This document shows, piece by piece, positions 8,690 through 17,931 of a DNA stretch of 64,000 nucleotides. The notes beneath the pieces were generated by a model, which worked only from the letters and a program-made list of their open reading frames with translations, was not told the DNA's origin and made no database searches. A program made the position numbers and the translations under genes. Each line of letters begins with the position of its first letter. Position 1 is the first letter of the stretch. Origin of the DNA: Brettanomyces bruxellensis (taxonomy: Eukaryota > Ascomycota > Pichiomycetes > Pichiales > Pichiaceae); contig NC_054685.1 in the NCBI RefSeq assembly GCF_011074885.1, positions 434,001-498,000 on the forward strand, written 5' to 3'.

Positions 8690-11600
8690 ATGCTCATTCC
8701 ATTCCTTTTTGCATTTGCCGGCCTTTGCTGGCTTGCCCATCGTTTTTCATCACTTATTTCTATTAGCTTGGAAAAAGCGGTCAAAACATTAAATGTCTGT
8801 GTTCCCAATGTTCCCCTCATTTCTATAGATAAGGTGTCATTCAACCGTATAGCATTACATTGGGACTCTGGAATTGGCAGATTCAACTCGGAAACAGGTA
8901 AAAATGCTGCCGGAAACGTGTCAAATAGCAGTAATACACCTGATGGCTCTTATGAGGGCACAAACAGCGGTCCCAACACAGAGGCAAACATTGAGGGTCC
9001 ACGAAAGCTTCCTCAGGTCTCACCTTATGCAATAAGTCATTATGTCTTGTACATCAACGGTCTTCAAACAGCGATTATAGATGGAAATAAGCAGTCTTGT
9101 GTTTTAAACGGCCTTACTCCAGACACAAACTATCAAGTTGATCTCGTCGCCTTTAACATGACTAACTTCCGATCCAGAAGTTGCCCTATATATGTGAAAA
9201 CTGCAGCCAGAGATGATCCAAAGTTTGCACAAAACGGTCTTGGTGGTTCTTTAGACCATCCTGATGCACTACTGCGAACTTTAGTTCCTGATCCGGGTGA
9301 TCTGATTGTCCATGAAGCCTTTAAATCTCGTTCAAGAAGTTCCACGATTGATGGTGGCTCCAGTTTTGGATTTGACAGTGCGAATAACTCCGGTGTGCAG
9401 CAAGAGCCAACCAGAACGCCGCCTAATCTAATTACGGATATAAACGAGTTGAAGTTTTTACTTGAAAGTGGATTAGAAGAAGTGAAAAGCTTGATCCACT
9501 CTCATCGCAATATGGAAACAGAATTCAAAGAAGAAGAGGAGGCTCTTATTTTGGCAAGAAGAGAGGCCAAGCAGCGGAGAAAGATAGAAGATTCAAACAG
9601 AGCCAATCTTCGTCAGGAAATAAAGTATCTTGAGGAGCAGAGGATGAAGTCGGAGAATAAATTATCGGCAAATAGGCAAAAGCTGAACGTACGCTTGAAG
9701 AAAATACATTTGAAGGAGGATCAGATTGATGCATGGAACAAAGAAATTGATAAAATGAAAGAGGAGAAACGGACCATTTTGGAAAAAGACCACCCGGAGC
9801 AAATGGATAAATTGCAATACCAGATACAGGAGTTGAACAAGGTGTCGTTTTCCCTCCAGGTTGAAATCCATGACTTTGAAAACGAGTTGAAGTCTTTGAT
9901 GAAAAGTAAAAAGCAGCTGGATACGTTGAAACAGAAATTGGGCGACCTGTTTCGGCTTTTGGACGAACAGACAGATTTGCAAACCGGTGTTCTAAAGCCG
10001 GAAGGTCAGGAAACACTCGAAAAACTACTACTTTTGAAACCGGACTGGAGCAAAGAGTTGACTGATGAAGTTCTAACGATAGACAAGCAGATGGAAGCTG
10101 AGTGGAAAGAATTACAAAAGAAGGAGTTTGGAAGAGTCGAAATGTTGAGGAATTCAAGAAATAGCAGTTATTCGAACGGTGTTTCTAATCCAGACGCTGA
10201 TTTAGATGTTAAATGGTCAGAATCTCCATCAGATCTTAATAGACTACTCCCACAAAGTCTTATTGATGATGATTTTGATTACAATGTGGGTGCAGTCAGA
10301 CAGCCAGTTGCTTCAGCAGCTCAATCACCGGTTTCTTCTGCTATTCCAAGTCAGGATGTCTCGATGGATAGTCCCGTTAACTTCTCATCTGTTGGTGTGC
10401 TTCAGCAGCCTATTAGCAACTCATACAATTCTTCATTAAATGCCCAACCAATATCTCATGATGATCGCAACATATCCGGATTATCGCAACCACAAAGTTC
10501 AGACTTTGGTAATTCAAATTCGACAGCTGTTGGTCATAAAGCGGCCAGCAGCTTGGACATTCTTGCCGGTTTGTACAATAATGATATGAACGCCTCGAAT
10601 ATGAACTACTCGACTATTACTTCACTCAGTGCTTTGGCCAGTAAAGCCAGTGAGATGGCAGCAAATCAAAGCAGCGGTGTGATGTCTCCGCAATCGCTAC
10701 GTGCTGTTCAGCTTCATCCTACTGACAGTGCCATTTCAGCATCATTGCTAGATATGGGAAATACACTAGGCATGCCGTCAAACAGGAGATCCATGCTTGA
10801 TGGATTTTCGCGTATTTCTTCTTCTGGAGGAAGCATAATGGCTCTTGGAAGCTCTCCGCCAACCCAAACAGACCCGGCAATTGGTCTGAGTGTCAGTAAT
10901 AGCCAGTTTTCACGGCTTTTCAGTAGTCCTACTAACAATATTGCTGCTGCCAGAGCTGGTAATGTTGGAACTGTCAGTCCAGTTGATCGCGGACGCAGTT
11001 CGCTTGAATATGTTACCCGTGCAAGAAGTACGAGTTTTGGTTCGAGTATCTGGAGCAATGGTGGTGTAAACAGCAAAGGTATCAATGCCAATAATCATGA
11101 AAACCTTGGAAATCCAGACAAGTCTGAATCTTCAGCCACAAACATGGCTGATTGGACCGTTGGTTCGGGATGGGGAACCTCTATGGGAAACTTGGGCGAA
11201 CCCATTTCACTGGTTGCAAGTTCTTCATCTGCTCCTCGCACTGCTCCCGAAAGTATGTCTAACAAAGATAGTAAGCAGCACAATCATAATTGGCTTCATA
11301 ATTGGGGTCTAAGTTCTGCAACAGACGAGTCTGCAAATGACTCTTCTAAGCTTGAGGAAGGAGACTCGTTAAAGTATGATGAGGAGCAACATCAGGGTTC
11401 GCAATCCTTCTTCAAAAATAAGATCTTCAAGTTTGGCATGACTCCTACGAAGGCTAAAAACTCTGCTAAATCTGGGCCTGAAATCACCGTGTCAGAGGAC
11501 AAAGATGCTGTGAATAATCAAAGCAATACCGATTCTCCGAGATCTGGGGAGTCTAGTGGGCATTTGGGAAGTGGATTTGGTTCCAGGTCATCACGAATAT

Positions 11601-12004
11601 TTAAACTAGGATCCAGAAAGGCGTCTTTCCACAGTATGGGATCCGGAAAGAGTAACATTTCAGGAGAAACCAATGGAAGTACGGCTGTTGGTGAGGATGT
11701 ATCTGTAAATGAGGACGAAGAGAATAGTCACAGTGGTGGAAAAAGCGGCAAAAGAGGAAGTAGCGGAAGTGACAGCAGTAGTGGAAGCGTGTTTTCGAGA
11801 AAGTTGAGCTTTCCATTCAAGAAGGACAAGGAAAAGGAGGAAGCAAGCGGCAGATTAGAAGAAGTCAAGGAAGAGGATGAGGAGGATTCAGATAAAAGAC
11901 GTGTTGGTAATGAAGAAAGCGAGGAGCTTTCAGAAGAAAAGAGTAAGAATAAAAAGTCGAAGAAAAGAAGAAAGAAGAAGCACAGGACTGAAAAAGAAAG
12001 ATGA
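8690..12004 (+). CDS. Membrane-anchored fibronectin-III/coiled-coil protein
   Basis: 1104 residues from the ATG at 8690; the frame is open from 8594 but starts there with TTG. Layout: a hydrophobic N-terminal anchor (residues 1-25, FLFAFAGLCWLA); a fibronectin type III-like fold at about 43-175 (strand VSFNRIALHWD, then YVLYINGLQ, then LNGLTPDTNYQVDLVAFN), interrupted by a Gly/Ser/Asn-rich insert; a long charged coiled coil at about 254-427; a disordered Ser/Asn/Gln-rich region; and a very basic C-terminus (SKKRRKKKHR). FN3 plus coiled coil suggests a scaffold tethered to a membrane, perhaps ER, because the anchor is short and the rest is polar. I cannot assign a named yeast orthologue. Confidence 0.8.
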   Translation: MLIPFLFAFAGLCWLAHRFSSLISISLEKAVKTLNVCVPNVPLISIDKVSFNRIALHWDSGIGRFNSETGKNAAGNVSNSSNTPDGSYEGTNSGPNTEANIEGPRKLPQVSPYAISHYVLYINGLQTAIIDGNKQSCVLNGLTPDTNYQVDLVAFNMTNFRSRSCPIYVKTAARDDPKFAQNGLGGSLDHPDALLRTLVPDPGDLIVHEAFKSRSRSSTIDGGSSFGFDSANNSGVQQEPTRTPPNLITDINELKFLLESGLEEVKSLIHSHRNMETEFKEEEEALILARREAKQRRKIEDSNRANLRQEIKYLEEQRMKSENKLSANRQKLNVRLKKIHLKEDQIDAWNKEIDKMKEEKRTILEKDHPEQMDKLQYQIQELNKVSFSLQVEIHDFENELKSLMKSKKQLDTLKQKLGDLFRLLDEQTDLQTGVLKPEGQETLEKLLLLKPDWSKELTDEVLTIDKQMEAEWKELQKKEFGRVEMLRNSRNSSYSNGVSNPDADLDVKWSESPSDLNRLLPQSLIDDDFDYNVGAVRQPVASAAQSPVSSAIPSQDVSMDSPVNFSSVGVLQQPISNSYNSSLNAQPISHDDRNISGLSQPQSSDFGNSNSTAVGHKAASSLDILAGLYNNDMNASNMNYSTITSLSALASKASEMAANQSSGVMSPQSLRAVQLHPTDSAISASLLDMGNTLGMPSNRRSMLDGFSRISSSGGSIMALGSSPPTQTDPAIGLSVSNSQFSRLFSSPTNNIAAARAGNVGTVSPVDRGRSSLEYVTRARSTSFGSSIWSNGGVNSKGINANNHENLGNPDKSESSATNMADWTVGSGWGTSMGNLGEPISLVASSSSAPRTAPESMSNKDSKQHNHNWLHNWGLSSATDESANDSSKLEEGDSLKYDEEQHQGSQSFFKNKIFKFGMTPTKAKNSAKSGPEITVSEDKDAVNNQSNTDSPRSGESSGHLGSGFGSRSSRIFKLGSRKASFHSMGSGKSNISGETNGSTAVGEDVSVNEDEENSHSGGKSGKRGSSGSDSSSGSVFSRKLSFPFKKDKEKEEASGRLEEVKEEDEEDSDKRRVGNEESEELSEEKSKNKKSKKRRKKKHRTEKER

Positions 12005-12301
12005 AGCACAAGGCTAAAAATAAATATAACCGGAACAAAGATGAAAATTGCGTGAATAAGAGATACATAGCAGAGACACTGTTCTCTTCTACATGAAAGT
12101 TACCGCTACGGACAACAAAACACGATGTCGGTAGCCAAGTAAAGATCAAAATGCTTGTAATTATATGGATATATATAGATGCTTTAGTTAAATGATTGAA
12201 TGAATGAATGAATGACTTGGCTAAGAGAAGATATGTGGAAGTAGTAAAGAGGGTGCTTGTCATCAGCACCTTTTCTCCCTTGAAAGCTTTTTATTTGGTT
12301 T

Positions 12302-13590
12302 TCAATCACTCCAGTCAACACGGACGTTTCTGGAAAGACGGACCGGATCAGAGTTTTTAAGCACACGTAATCTTTCATCTTCCCAGCCTTTTTGCACGTT
12401 TTCAAATCCGGCTTTCCACACTTTCTTGTACACCTTCATCACCTCTTTCCGCTTTTCTGCTTTCTCTTCTTCCTGAGCCATCCATTCCATGTGCTTCAAA
12501 TCATCAGTCGATGGTTCATAGATGTGCCATATAACATAATGAGGAAGACCGACCACCGATAGACCCATCCTACGGCATAATTTACCAAATCCTTCAGTTT
12601 CAGCATGCTTTTCGAATGAAAAGGCCGGAAAATGTGCACCATCACGAAACACGTGGGCTTTGGAAAGAATAGAAACACCTCCTATGCCATCTAGTTCCAT
12701 TTCCGTCTCTGGGTCTCCGTATGGATCCCTCAAATATGCTAAATGAGGTCTCCAAGTGGCATATTCAACATATCCTTCAACAATAACCGCATCCTCATCC
12801 AACGTATCGGCTAATTGTAGCCCGCCGTCACTCTCACGCCAAGAATTCAAGTCATATGGTTGTTGACCTCCCAACCAATCGGGAAGTGGTCTCCAAACAT
12901 TCGGAACTATCACATCTTTATCGTGGTGCATGAGATCCTCTAAAATTGTTGGCGGACAGGTTTCGACATCCACATCACGCCAGTACACCCATGAGTGATA
13001 TGGCTTTAAGCCACTGACGTCAACCAGTTACGGGCCTTGGCCATAAGTTTTCTACGTGGTCCTTGAGCAGCAAATCCATGTCTATCACTAAAACTCTGAC
13101 CGATTGCCTGACCGAAGTCCTTTTCAAATATTTCAATGTTTCCGAAATGAATCGATGGGTCCTCATCATTCTGTAATTCCCTAAGCATTGTCACTAAAAG
13201 CCCCATAGTATCATCCTTCGAATCTGAGACAAGAAATGCCAAATCAATAAGATGATGCGGATATGTCATATTCCGCATGTGTGAGAAAAACATCGGCATA
13301 TGTTCTGCAGCATCTCTGAGTGGAACACAAAAAAGAATTCGGTCCTGTTTCATCCAGCCATCCGAATGGCCATCCACTTTGTCGAGATCATAAAATTCCG
13401 TGTATTCTGCATTTGATTCGGTAAACAGAGGCACATAGGGAAGCTGGCCCAGCATTTTAAATGTGATTCCTGCCGATCCCGCCAAAATCAATATCAACAA
13501 TACCACTATTCGAATGATTGAAATCTGGCAAATCCTCGCTTTTCGTGAATGCTTGAGAGGGCTAATTGGCGGCCCTAATCTTTGGCTCAT
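12302..13590 (-). CDS. MNN9: Mnn9, alpha-1,6-mannosyltransferase subunit, frameshifted in this sequence
   Basis: The minus strand encodes an Mnn9/Anp1/Van1-family type II Golgi protein: a short cytosolic tail, a membrane anchor (about residues 26-45, IIRIVVLLILILAGSAGI) and a catalytic domain with the DxD motif in YWRDVDVE and the conserved block NVWRPLPDWLGGQQPYDLNS. It is read in two pieces. Residues 1-194 end at a TAA at 13006-13008, and the family sequence resumes at once in another frame (LKPYHSW and onward). One base is missing near 13009-13010; with it the protein would be 429 residues (395 in S. cerevisiae). Mnn9 is shared by the M-Pol I and M-Pol II complexes that extend the outer N-glycan chain. 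Both halves are well conserved, so a sequencing or assembly error or a very recent mutation is likelier than long-standing decay. Confidence 0.93.
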
Positions 13591-14235
13591 ATTGTAAAAT
13601 TCTTAGTTAATTATCCCAGTAGTATATGTTCCTAATCAAATTTACCACCTTCCTTGTGAGCCTGCTTGTTTCCTTATCGTCTAAGGGATCGAAATATGTT
13701 TTCTCTATTAATATAAAATAAAATCTTGTAACAACAACAGATATTTTGTGTTTATGTGTGTGAGATCACAATTCTTGAAACTAGTTAACCTCCTCACTTT
13801 ATTGTAAAGCCCTAAAGCCACCTTCCAAGGGTCTGATCCTTTCGAAGCCAATGATTGCAGTTGGATCCTGCGAATTGCGGTGCTAAGGTGCTTTTACACG
13901 AGCCTGCGATTGTTGTTATAAAAAGTTCAACTCTATCTGAAAAAAAATTTTGATGTAAAAATTAAGGAATTAGTGAGCTAAGAGGAACTGCTTTAAATAG
14001 AAATGTTGCCAACATTAACACTGCGGATTATCATCCTGGTATGTTTTTCCAGAAAAAAAGACAGTAATAATACATCCTTACATCTTAATGACATGATCTC
14101 CATTCATTTACATAAGTTTTTCTACTCTTACTTTACATTGGATTATTTTATCAGAAGACAAAAGGTCCACTGCAAAACGATTAGGCAAAGAAAATGGAAT
14201 GTATGTCCAAGATGAAGAGAGCGTCCACTCTAATT
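13591..14235. other. Intergenic region upstream of MNN9
   Basis: About 645 AT-rich bases between the MNN9 start and the 3' end of the next minus-strand gene. No RNA gene or supported reading frame. Confidence 0.4.
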
Positions 14236-15843
14236 CTAATTTAATGAAATGTTTCTCGAAGGCCGCTTGATTGGCGGTGGTGTTTTTTTTTGTGCTGCAT
14301 CAATATTCGATCCTCTATTTTTCCCTCCCAAATTTCGTGGCAATCTTCTTTTTGGTCCACGTGCTCTATTCTTTGTCAGATGATGAAGCTTCTTACTACT
14401 TCCGTTAAGATCGGAGTTATCAATTGTTTTTGAGCGACTTGTCGTATTTGTCGTTATAGTTTTTCCTTTGATCATCCTAGCCAATGCATCCGGCATGGAT
14501 GACATTGTTTGTGCTTTAACCATGCCCGGTAATGCCACTGGCATCATTTCAGTTTTGACCGCGTTTCTAAATTTGTTATGACTTGCTCCATCAACTCCGT
14601 TTTCGACACCTCTTGTTTCTTGTATTCTGACCCTGCTTGTGTCCGTTTTCTTCGCATTAAAGCGGTCGTTTCGGAGTTTTAACTGCTGAATCATTTTCAA
14701 AGCCTCTGGAACGTCTGCATCTGCCGAGTTTTTTTTGTACACACTAGTATGTTTTTTCAGATTTTCCCTTTTCGCAATAGCCTCTGGGATAGTTAAATTA
14801 GGTTTGGGACCTACCTTTGGTTTTTGAAGTTTCTTCATCTGAGTGAATGCTTCAGGAACAACCTTCTCCGGTTTTGCAGCCGGTTTTGGTGACCTTAAAC
14901 TTTCTAATTGCTTTACAAATTGAGGAATTTCCTTTGATTTAGGTGGAACTTCGGGAACTGGCCGAAGTTTATGCATGGGTATTTCTGCTTTCTCCCGTTT
15001 TCCCATTTGTGTATTGTCTTTTTTATTGGGTATTACATGTCTAAGAGAAACTAGTGGCTTTGGTTTTGGCTTTGGCTTTGGTCTTGATTGTGGCTTTAAC
15101 GTTTGTTTTCGTTTATTGGGCATCTGCTCTAGTTCTCTTTTTTGCTTTGGCACTGATTTAAGTGTGTTCTGTGCCTTCGTAGCATTTTCTCTCATTCTCT
15201 GTCTTTCCACTTTTTTGTTTTCACCACTATTACTTCGCTTATTCATTGAAGATACAGTTTCCCTATTTACGTTATGTTCACCTGCATATATATCGTCCTT
15301 AATATTCAAATCAACTTCATTAATCTTGACTTTCTTGTTTTTACTATCATTATCCGGTCTCCTTCTCTCTATCTGAGCATGTTTATTCCATGGGAGATCT
15401 GGGCGTGCTTCTTTCTTTATCAAATCATTATAATGAATCACACGTGGTCCTTTTCCTGGCTTAATCATATCAGCCGACGTCTCTATATGTATGGATTGTA
15501 CAAAGGTTTCAAAATCCCGGATTTCCTCCCCATTCCTATCGGATCTAAAGGGTTTGATATTTGTTGAATTATTCGTATCTTTTCTCGCCGTGGGTTTCAA
15601 AAGAAAAATTGTATCCTTCGTATCCCCATCTTTCTCGACTATACTAGATAAAGATTTACTCTTCATTGGAACAATCGGAGGTACCTTTTTCTTTTTGGGG
15701 GACCTCTTATATAGCTCCCTTTCAATATTCACCTGATCTTCCAATGACTTCATCCTTTCCGCAGTTTGTTTCTGCCTTTCGTCATGAAGTTGTTCAAACG
15801 TACTTAAAAAGTTTTCAACATCTGTATCTGAATTTATGGCCAT
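14236..15843 (-). CDS. Bsp1/Aim21-like actin-patch protein with CPI motif
   Basis: 535 residues from the ATG at 15843. Most of it is basic and disordered. Near the C-terminus (about residues 485-501) LHHLTKNRARGPKRRLP fits the capping-protein-interaction (CPI) consensus LxHxTxxRxKxxxRRxP, the motif by which yeast Bsp1 and Aim21 bind the Cap1/Cap2 actin-capping dimer. About five short repeats built on [IVM]P[EDQ]A or similar, followed by a basic helix (VPEAFTQMKKLQK, IPEAIAKRENLKK, VPEALKMIQQLK, MPDALARMIKG), lie at about 300-457. A short N-terminal helix has FLSTFEQLHDER. The RPKPKPKPKPKP tract is encoded by a GGCTTT-type microsatellite near 15055-15085. Bsp1 is the better fit by length and helix repeats; Aim21 remains possible. 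Confidence 0.7.
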   Translation of the reverse strand: MAINSDTDVENFLSTFEQLHDERQKQTAERMKSLEDQVNIERELYKRSPKKKKVPPIVPMKSKSLSSIVEKDGDTKDTIFLLKPTARKDTNNSTNIKPFRSDRNGEEIRDFETFVQSIHIETSADMIKPGKGPRVIHYNDLIKKEARPDLPWNKHAQIERRRPDNDSKNKKVKINEVDLNIKDDIYAGEHNVNRETVSSMNKRSNSGENKKVERQRMRENATKAQNTLKSVPKQKRELEQMPNKRKQTLKPQSRPKPKPKPKPLVSLRHVIPNKKDNTQMGKREKAEIPMHKLRPVPEVPPKSKEIPQFVKQLESLRSPKPAAKPEKVVPEAFTQMKKLQKPKVGPKPNLTIPEAIAKRENLKKHTSVYKKNSADADVPEALKMIQQLKLRNDRFNAKKTDTSRVRIQETRGVENGVDGASHNKFRNAVKTEMMPVALPGMVKAQTMSSMPDALARMIKGKTITTNTTSRSKTIDNSDLNGSSKKLHHLTKNRARGPKRRLPRNLGGKNRGSNIDAAQKKTPPPIKRPSRNISLN

Positions 15844-16277
15844 TCTTGTCTTTTTCAAGATATATTGACTTAATTACTGACGTTCAATTGCACAAACTAT
15901 GTGGACGAATATGAGTATAGTGATTTGTCAACCGTCGGCCATAATTCACAGTTAGAAACGCGACAGAAAAAAATGGAGCAAAATAAATCTACCGAAAGAT
16001 ATCCTCGAATTCTGGAAGATCGAAAAAAAGAAGGATTTCACTTTTTATGGATTCTGAAAAAGCAACAGCTGTAGGGCGAGAATTATTGCATTGTTATGTT
16101 CTTTGTCGCTTTGCAAATTTTGATACAAGTATGTCATAGCAAAAGAAGTATAAATCATTAAGGTTCCAGAGAGAACAAGGTCTAGGTTGTCATATGAGAA
16201 GAAAAATGACGACTATATAAAGATGAGATATCCTCTTGTGTCTATACTAAATCTTGTGTACAAGTTATGTACTGCAA

Positions 16278-16321
16278 TAAATATCGAAATACTATATAAA
16301 TCTGGTAGCACTAGCTTTAAC
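16278..16321 (+). repeat. Inverted repeat A, left arm
   Basis: A 44-base arm whose reverse complement recurs at 16466-16509 with four mismatches. Weaker similarity continues outward past the arms (TTAxxTACTxxAATAAATATCG on both sides). Each copy, read from its inner end, begins with TGTTAAAG or a close form, followed by TTTATATAG. Confidence 0.8.
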
Positions 16322-16465
16322 AATTAGGTAATCTATTACTGTATGTCATCAGATTTATTTGTTTTGAAATCTGAACTTATTTTTAAATAACGAAGATTTA
16401 GAATAATATATACTAAAAACAATCCTATGTATGTGAGGGAATCAGCAGAAAAAAAATCATTCACT

Positions 16466-16509
16466 GTTAAAGTTAGTGTTACCAAATTTATATAGTATTT
16501 CGATATTTA
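16466..16509 (-). repeat. Inverted repeat A, right arm
   Basis: Partner of 16278-16321, separated by 144 bases. The pair could form a large hairpin, or represents two head-to-head fragments of the same element. Confidence 0.8.
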
Positions 16510-16574
16510 TTATAGTATGTAATAAAGAGTATGTATAATGATATACAAAAGAGAATATCTTCATTTTATATAGA

Positions 16575-16642
16575 TGTGTCAGAGTATATAAATCCCGTGT
16601 GACATTCGTATCTGCTTAATTGCTCACATATCTCTGTGCCGT
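16575..16642 (+). repeat. Inverted repeat B, left arm (68 bp)
   Basis: It begins TGTGTCAGAGTATATAAAT and matches the reverse complement of 17651-17718 at 66 of 68 positions. No target-site duplication is visible just outside the arms. Confidence 0.9.
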
Positions 16643-17650
16643 AGCACTACCGAGCGCGCAGATGCCCAAGGTTATGAACGAGATTGGTCATATAGTTCGG
16701 ATATAGAAAAGACTTCTGTTGCATAGAATGACCCCCATAACAAAATAGGGTCCTTACGAACACGTTTGTAATCCAGCGAGAACCCGAAGGTTACTCTTGG
16801 TTTGAGCTGAAGGTTCACTTCAAGATGGATTTCCTTATATGAATATGTATTGCAAATTACACAATAAAGTCGTCGTCCCTTCTAAGAGACACATAGTATA
16901 TAAGGAAAAAGTAGTACATACATGTAAGAGATATTTTTCCGCAGAAGTGGAATAGGTCATTCTCAGCCGAAAGTAGATTAGGGAGAAATTTATTTCACAG
17001 GAAAAATTTCCCCGCGAATTATTTCTCATATCTGTCTGAACATTAATTTGATTCACATATTATAAATCAAATACCAGTTGAACCTTTATGCGTTATTACC
17101 ATATAAAACATTATTATAACTCATAGGTTCCGACAAGATGTAGTTCGCGTATTAATCAGATGATATAACAATACCATCTTTCCTTACTTGAACTCCATTG
17201 TTCGAGAGCTTCATTGTTTTGACATTCACAATTATAATTTTGCTTCTTAGAACTAAGTATTCTTTTTTATATTATGTAAGATTACCTCACTTTATTTTCC
17301 TTTTTATTTTTACATTACTTTACCTCTTTTTATATAGTTTCTTCTACAATGGGACGAGACCAGATAGTATATTTTGCAATATATCTAGTTTGACTCCAGT
17401 TGATAATGGCAGAGTAAAGGAAGTATATTCATTTTCTTCTATGGTGACACATATACAGTTATTAGAATGTTAAAGGCATTAACATTATCACACAGACCAC
17501 TTGGTACATTTATATCCACCCACTTAGGTAACCGACCTTACAATTGTCTGAATCTCCCCGACTGCTAGGTTCTTATTAATACTATTAAAGAAGGAGTTTG
17601 ATAGCTAAAGCCCGAGAGTAACTCATAAGGTCTCTCTTAACTCCGACACC

Positions 17651-17718
17651 ACGGCATAGAGATATGTGAGCAATTAAGCAGATACAAATGTCACACGGGA
17701 TTTATATACTCTGACACA
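17651..17718 (-). repeat. Inverted repeat B, right arm (68 bp)
   Basis: Partner of 16575-16642, 1008 bases away. On the minus strand a related unit (TGTCGGAGTGTATAAAT) lies immediately before it, and another TGTCGGAGT immediately after it, as if element ends were nested. Confidence 0.9.
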
Positions 17719-17847
17719 ATATTTATACACTCCGACAATCTTAGTTTTCATGCATAATTCAGAAGCAGAAACAAAAAATAGAATTTCCTATATAAATCTA
17801 AAATAATTATACTGAAAGGATACATAAAAACACATTTTTTCATAATT

Positions 17848-17919
17848 GGGTCAATGGTCTAGTGGTATGATTCCTGCTTTGGGAGCAGGAGGCCCTGGGT
17901 TCAATTCCCAGTTGACCCC
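17848..17919 (+). tRNA. tRNA-Pro (anticodon UGG)
   Basis: A 72-nt intronless cloverleaf. Acceptor stem GGGTCAA pairs with TTGACCC. The D arm contains TGGTCTAGTGGTATGA (A box). The anticodon stem CCTGC/GCAGG closes the loop TTTGGGA, which gives anticodon TGG. The T arm CTGGG-TTCAATT-CCCAG (B box) is perfect, and the discriminator is C. A T-run terminator follows at about 17923. Confidence 0.97.
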
Positions 17920-17920
17920 T

Positions 17921-17931
17921 TATTTTTTTTA
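17921..17931 (+). terminator. RNA polymerase III terminator of tRNA-Pro
   Basis: TTATTTTTTTT directly downstream of the tRNA gene, the normal oligo-T stop signal for Pol III. Confidence 0.85.

Larger units (their letters stand above)
15844..17847. other. AT-rich gene desert with inverted repeats
   Basis: About 2 kb without a supported gene. It carries two inverted-repeat pairs (listed separately) that look like fragments of LTR-type elements: the arms begin with TG, and each carries TATATAA-type sequence close to its start. It lies immediately upstream of a tRNA gene, a favoured target of yeast LTR retrotransposons. Confidence 0.55.

Noticed and set aside
13000..13020. Programmed -1 frameshift in MNN9
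   Set aside because: The local bases (GTGGCTTAAAG on the minus strand) do not form a usual X XXY YYZ slippery site, and no Mnn9 homologue is known to me to use frameshifting.
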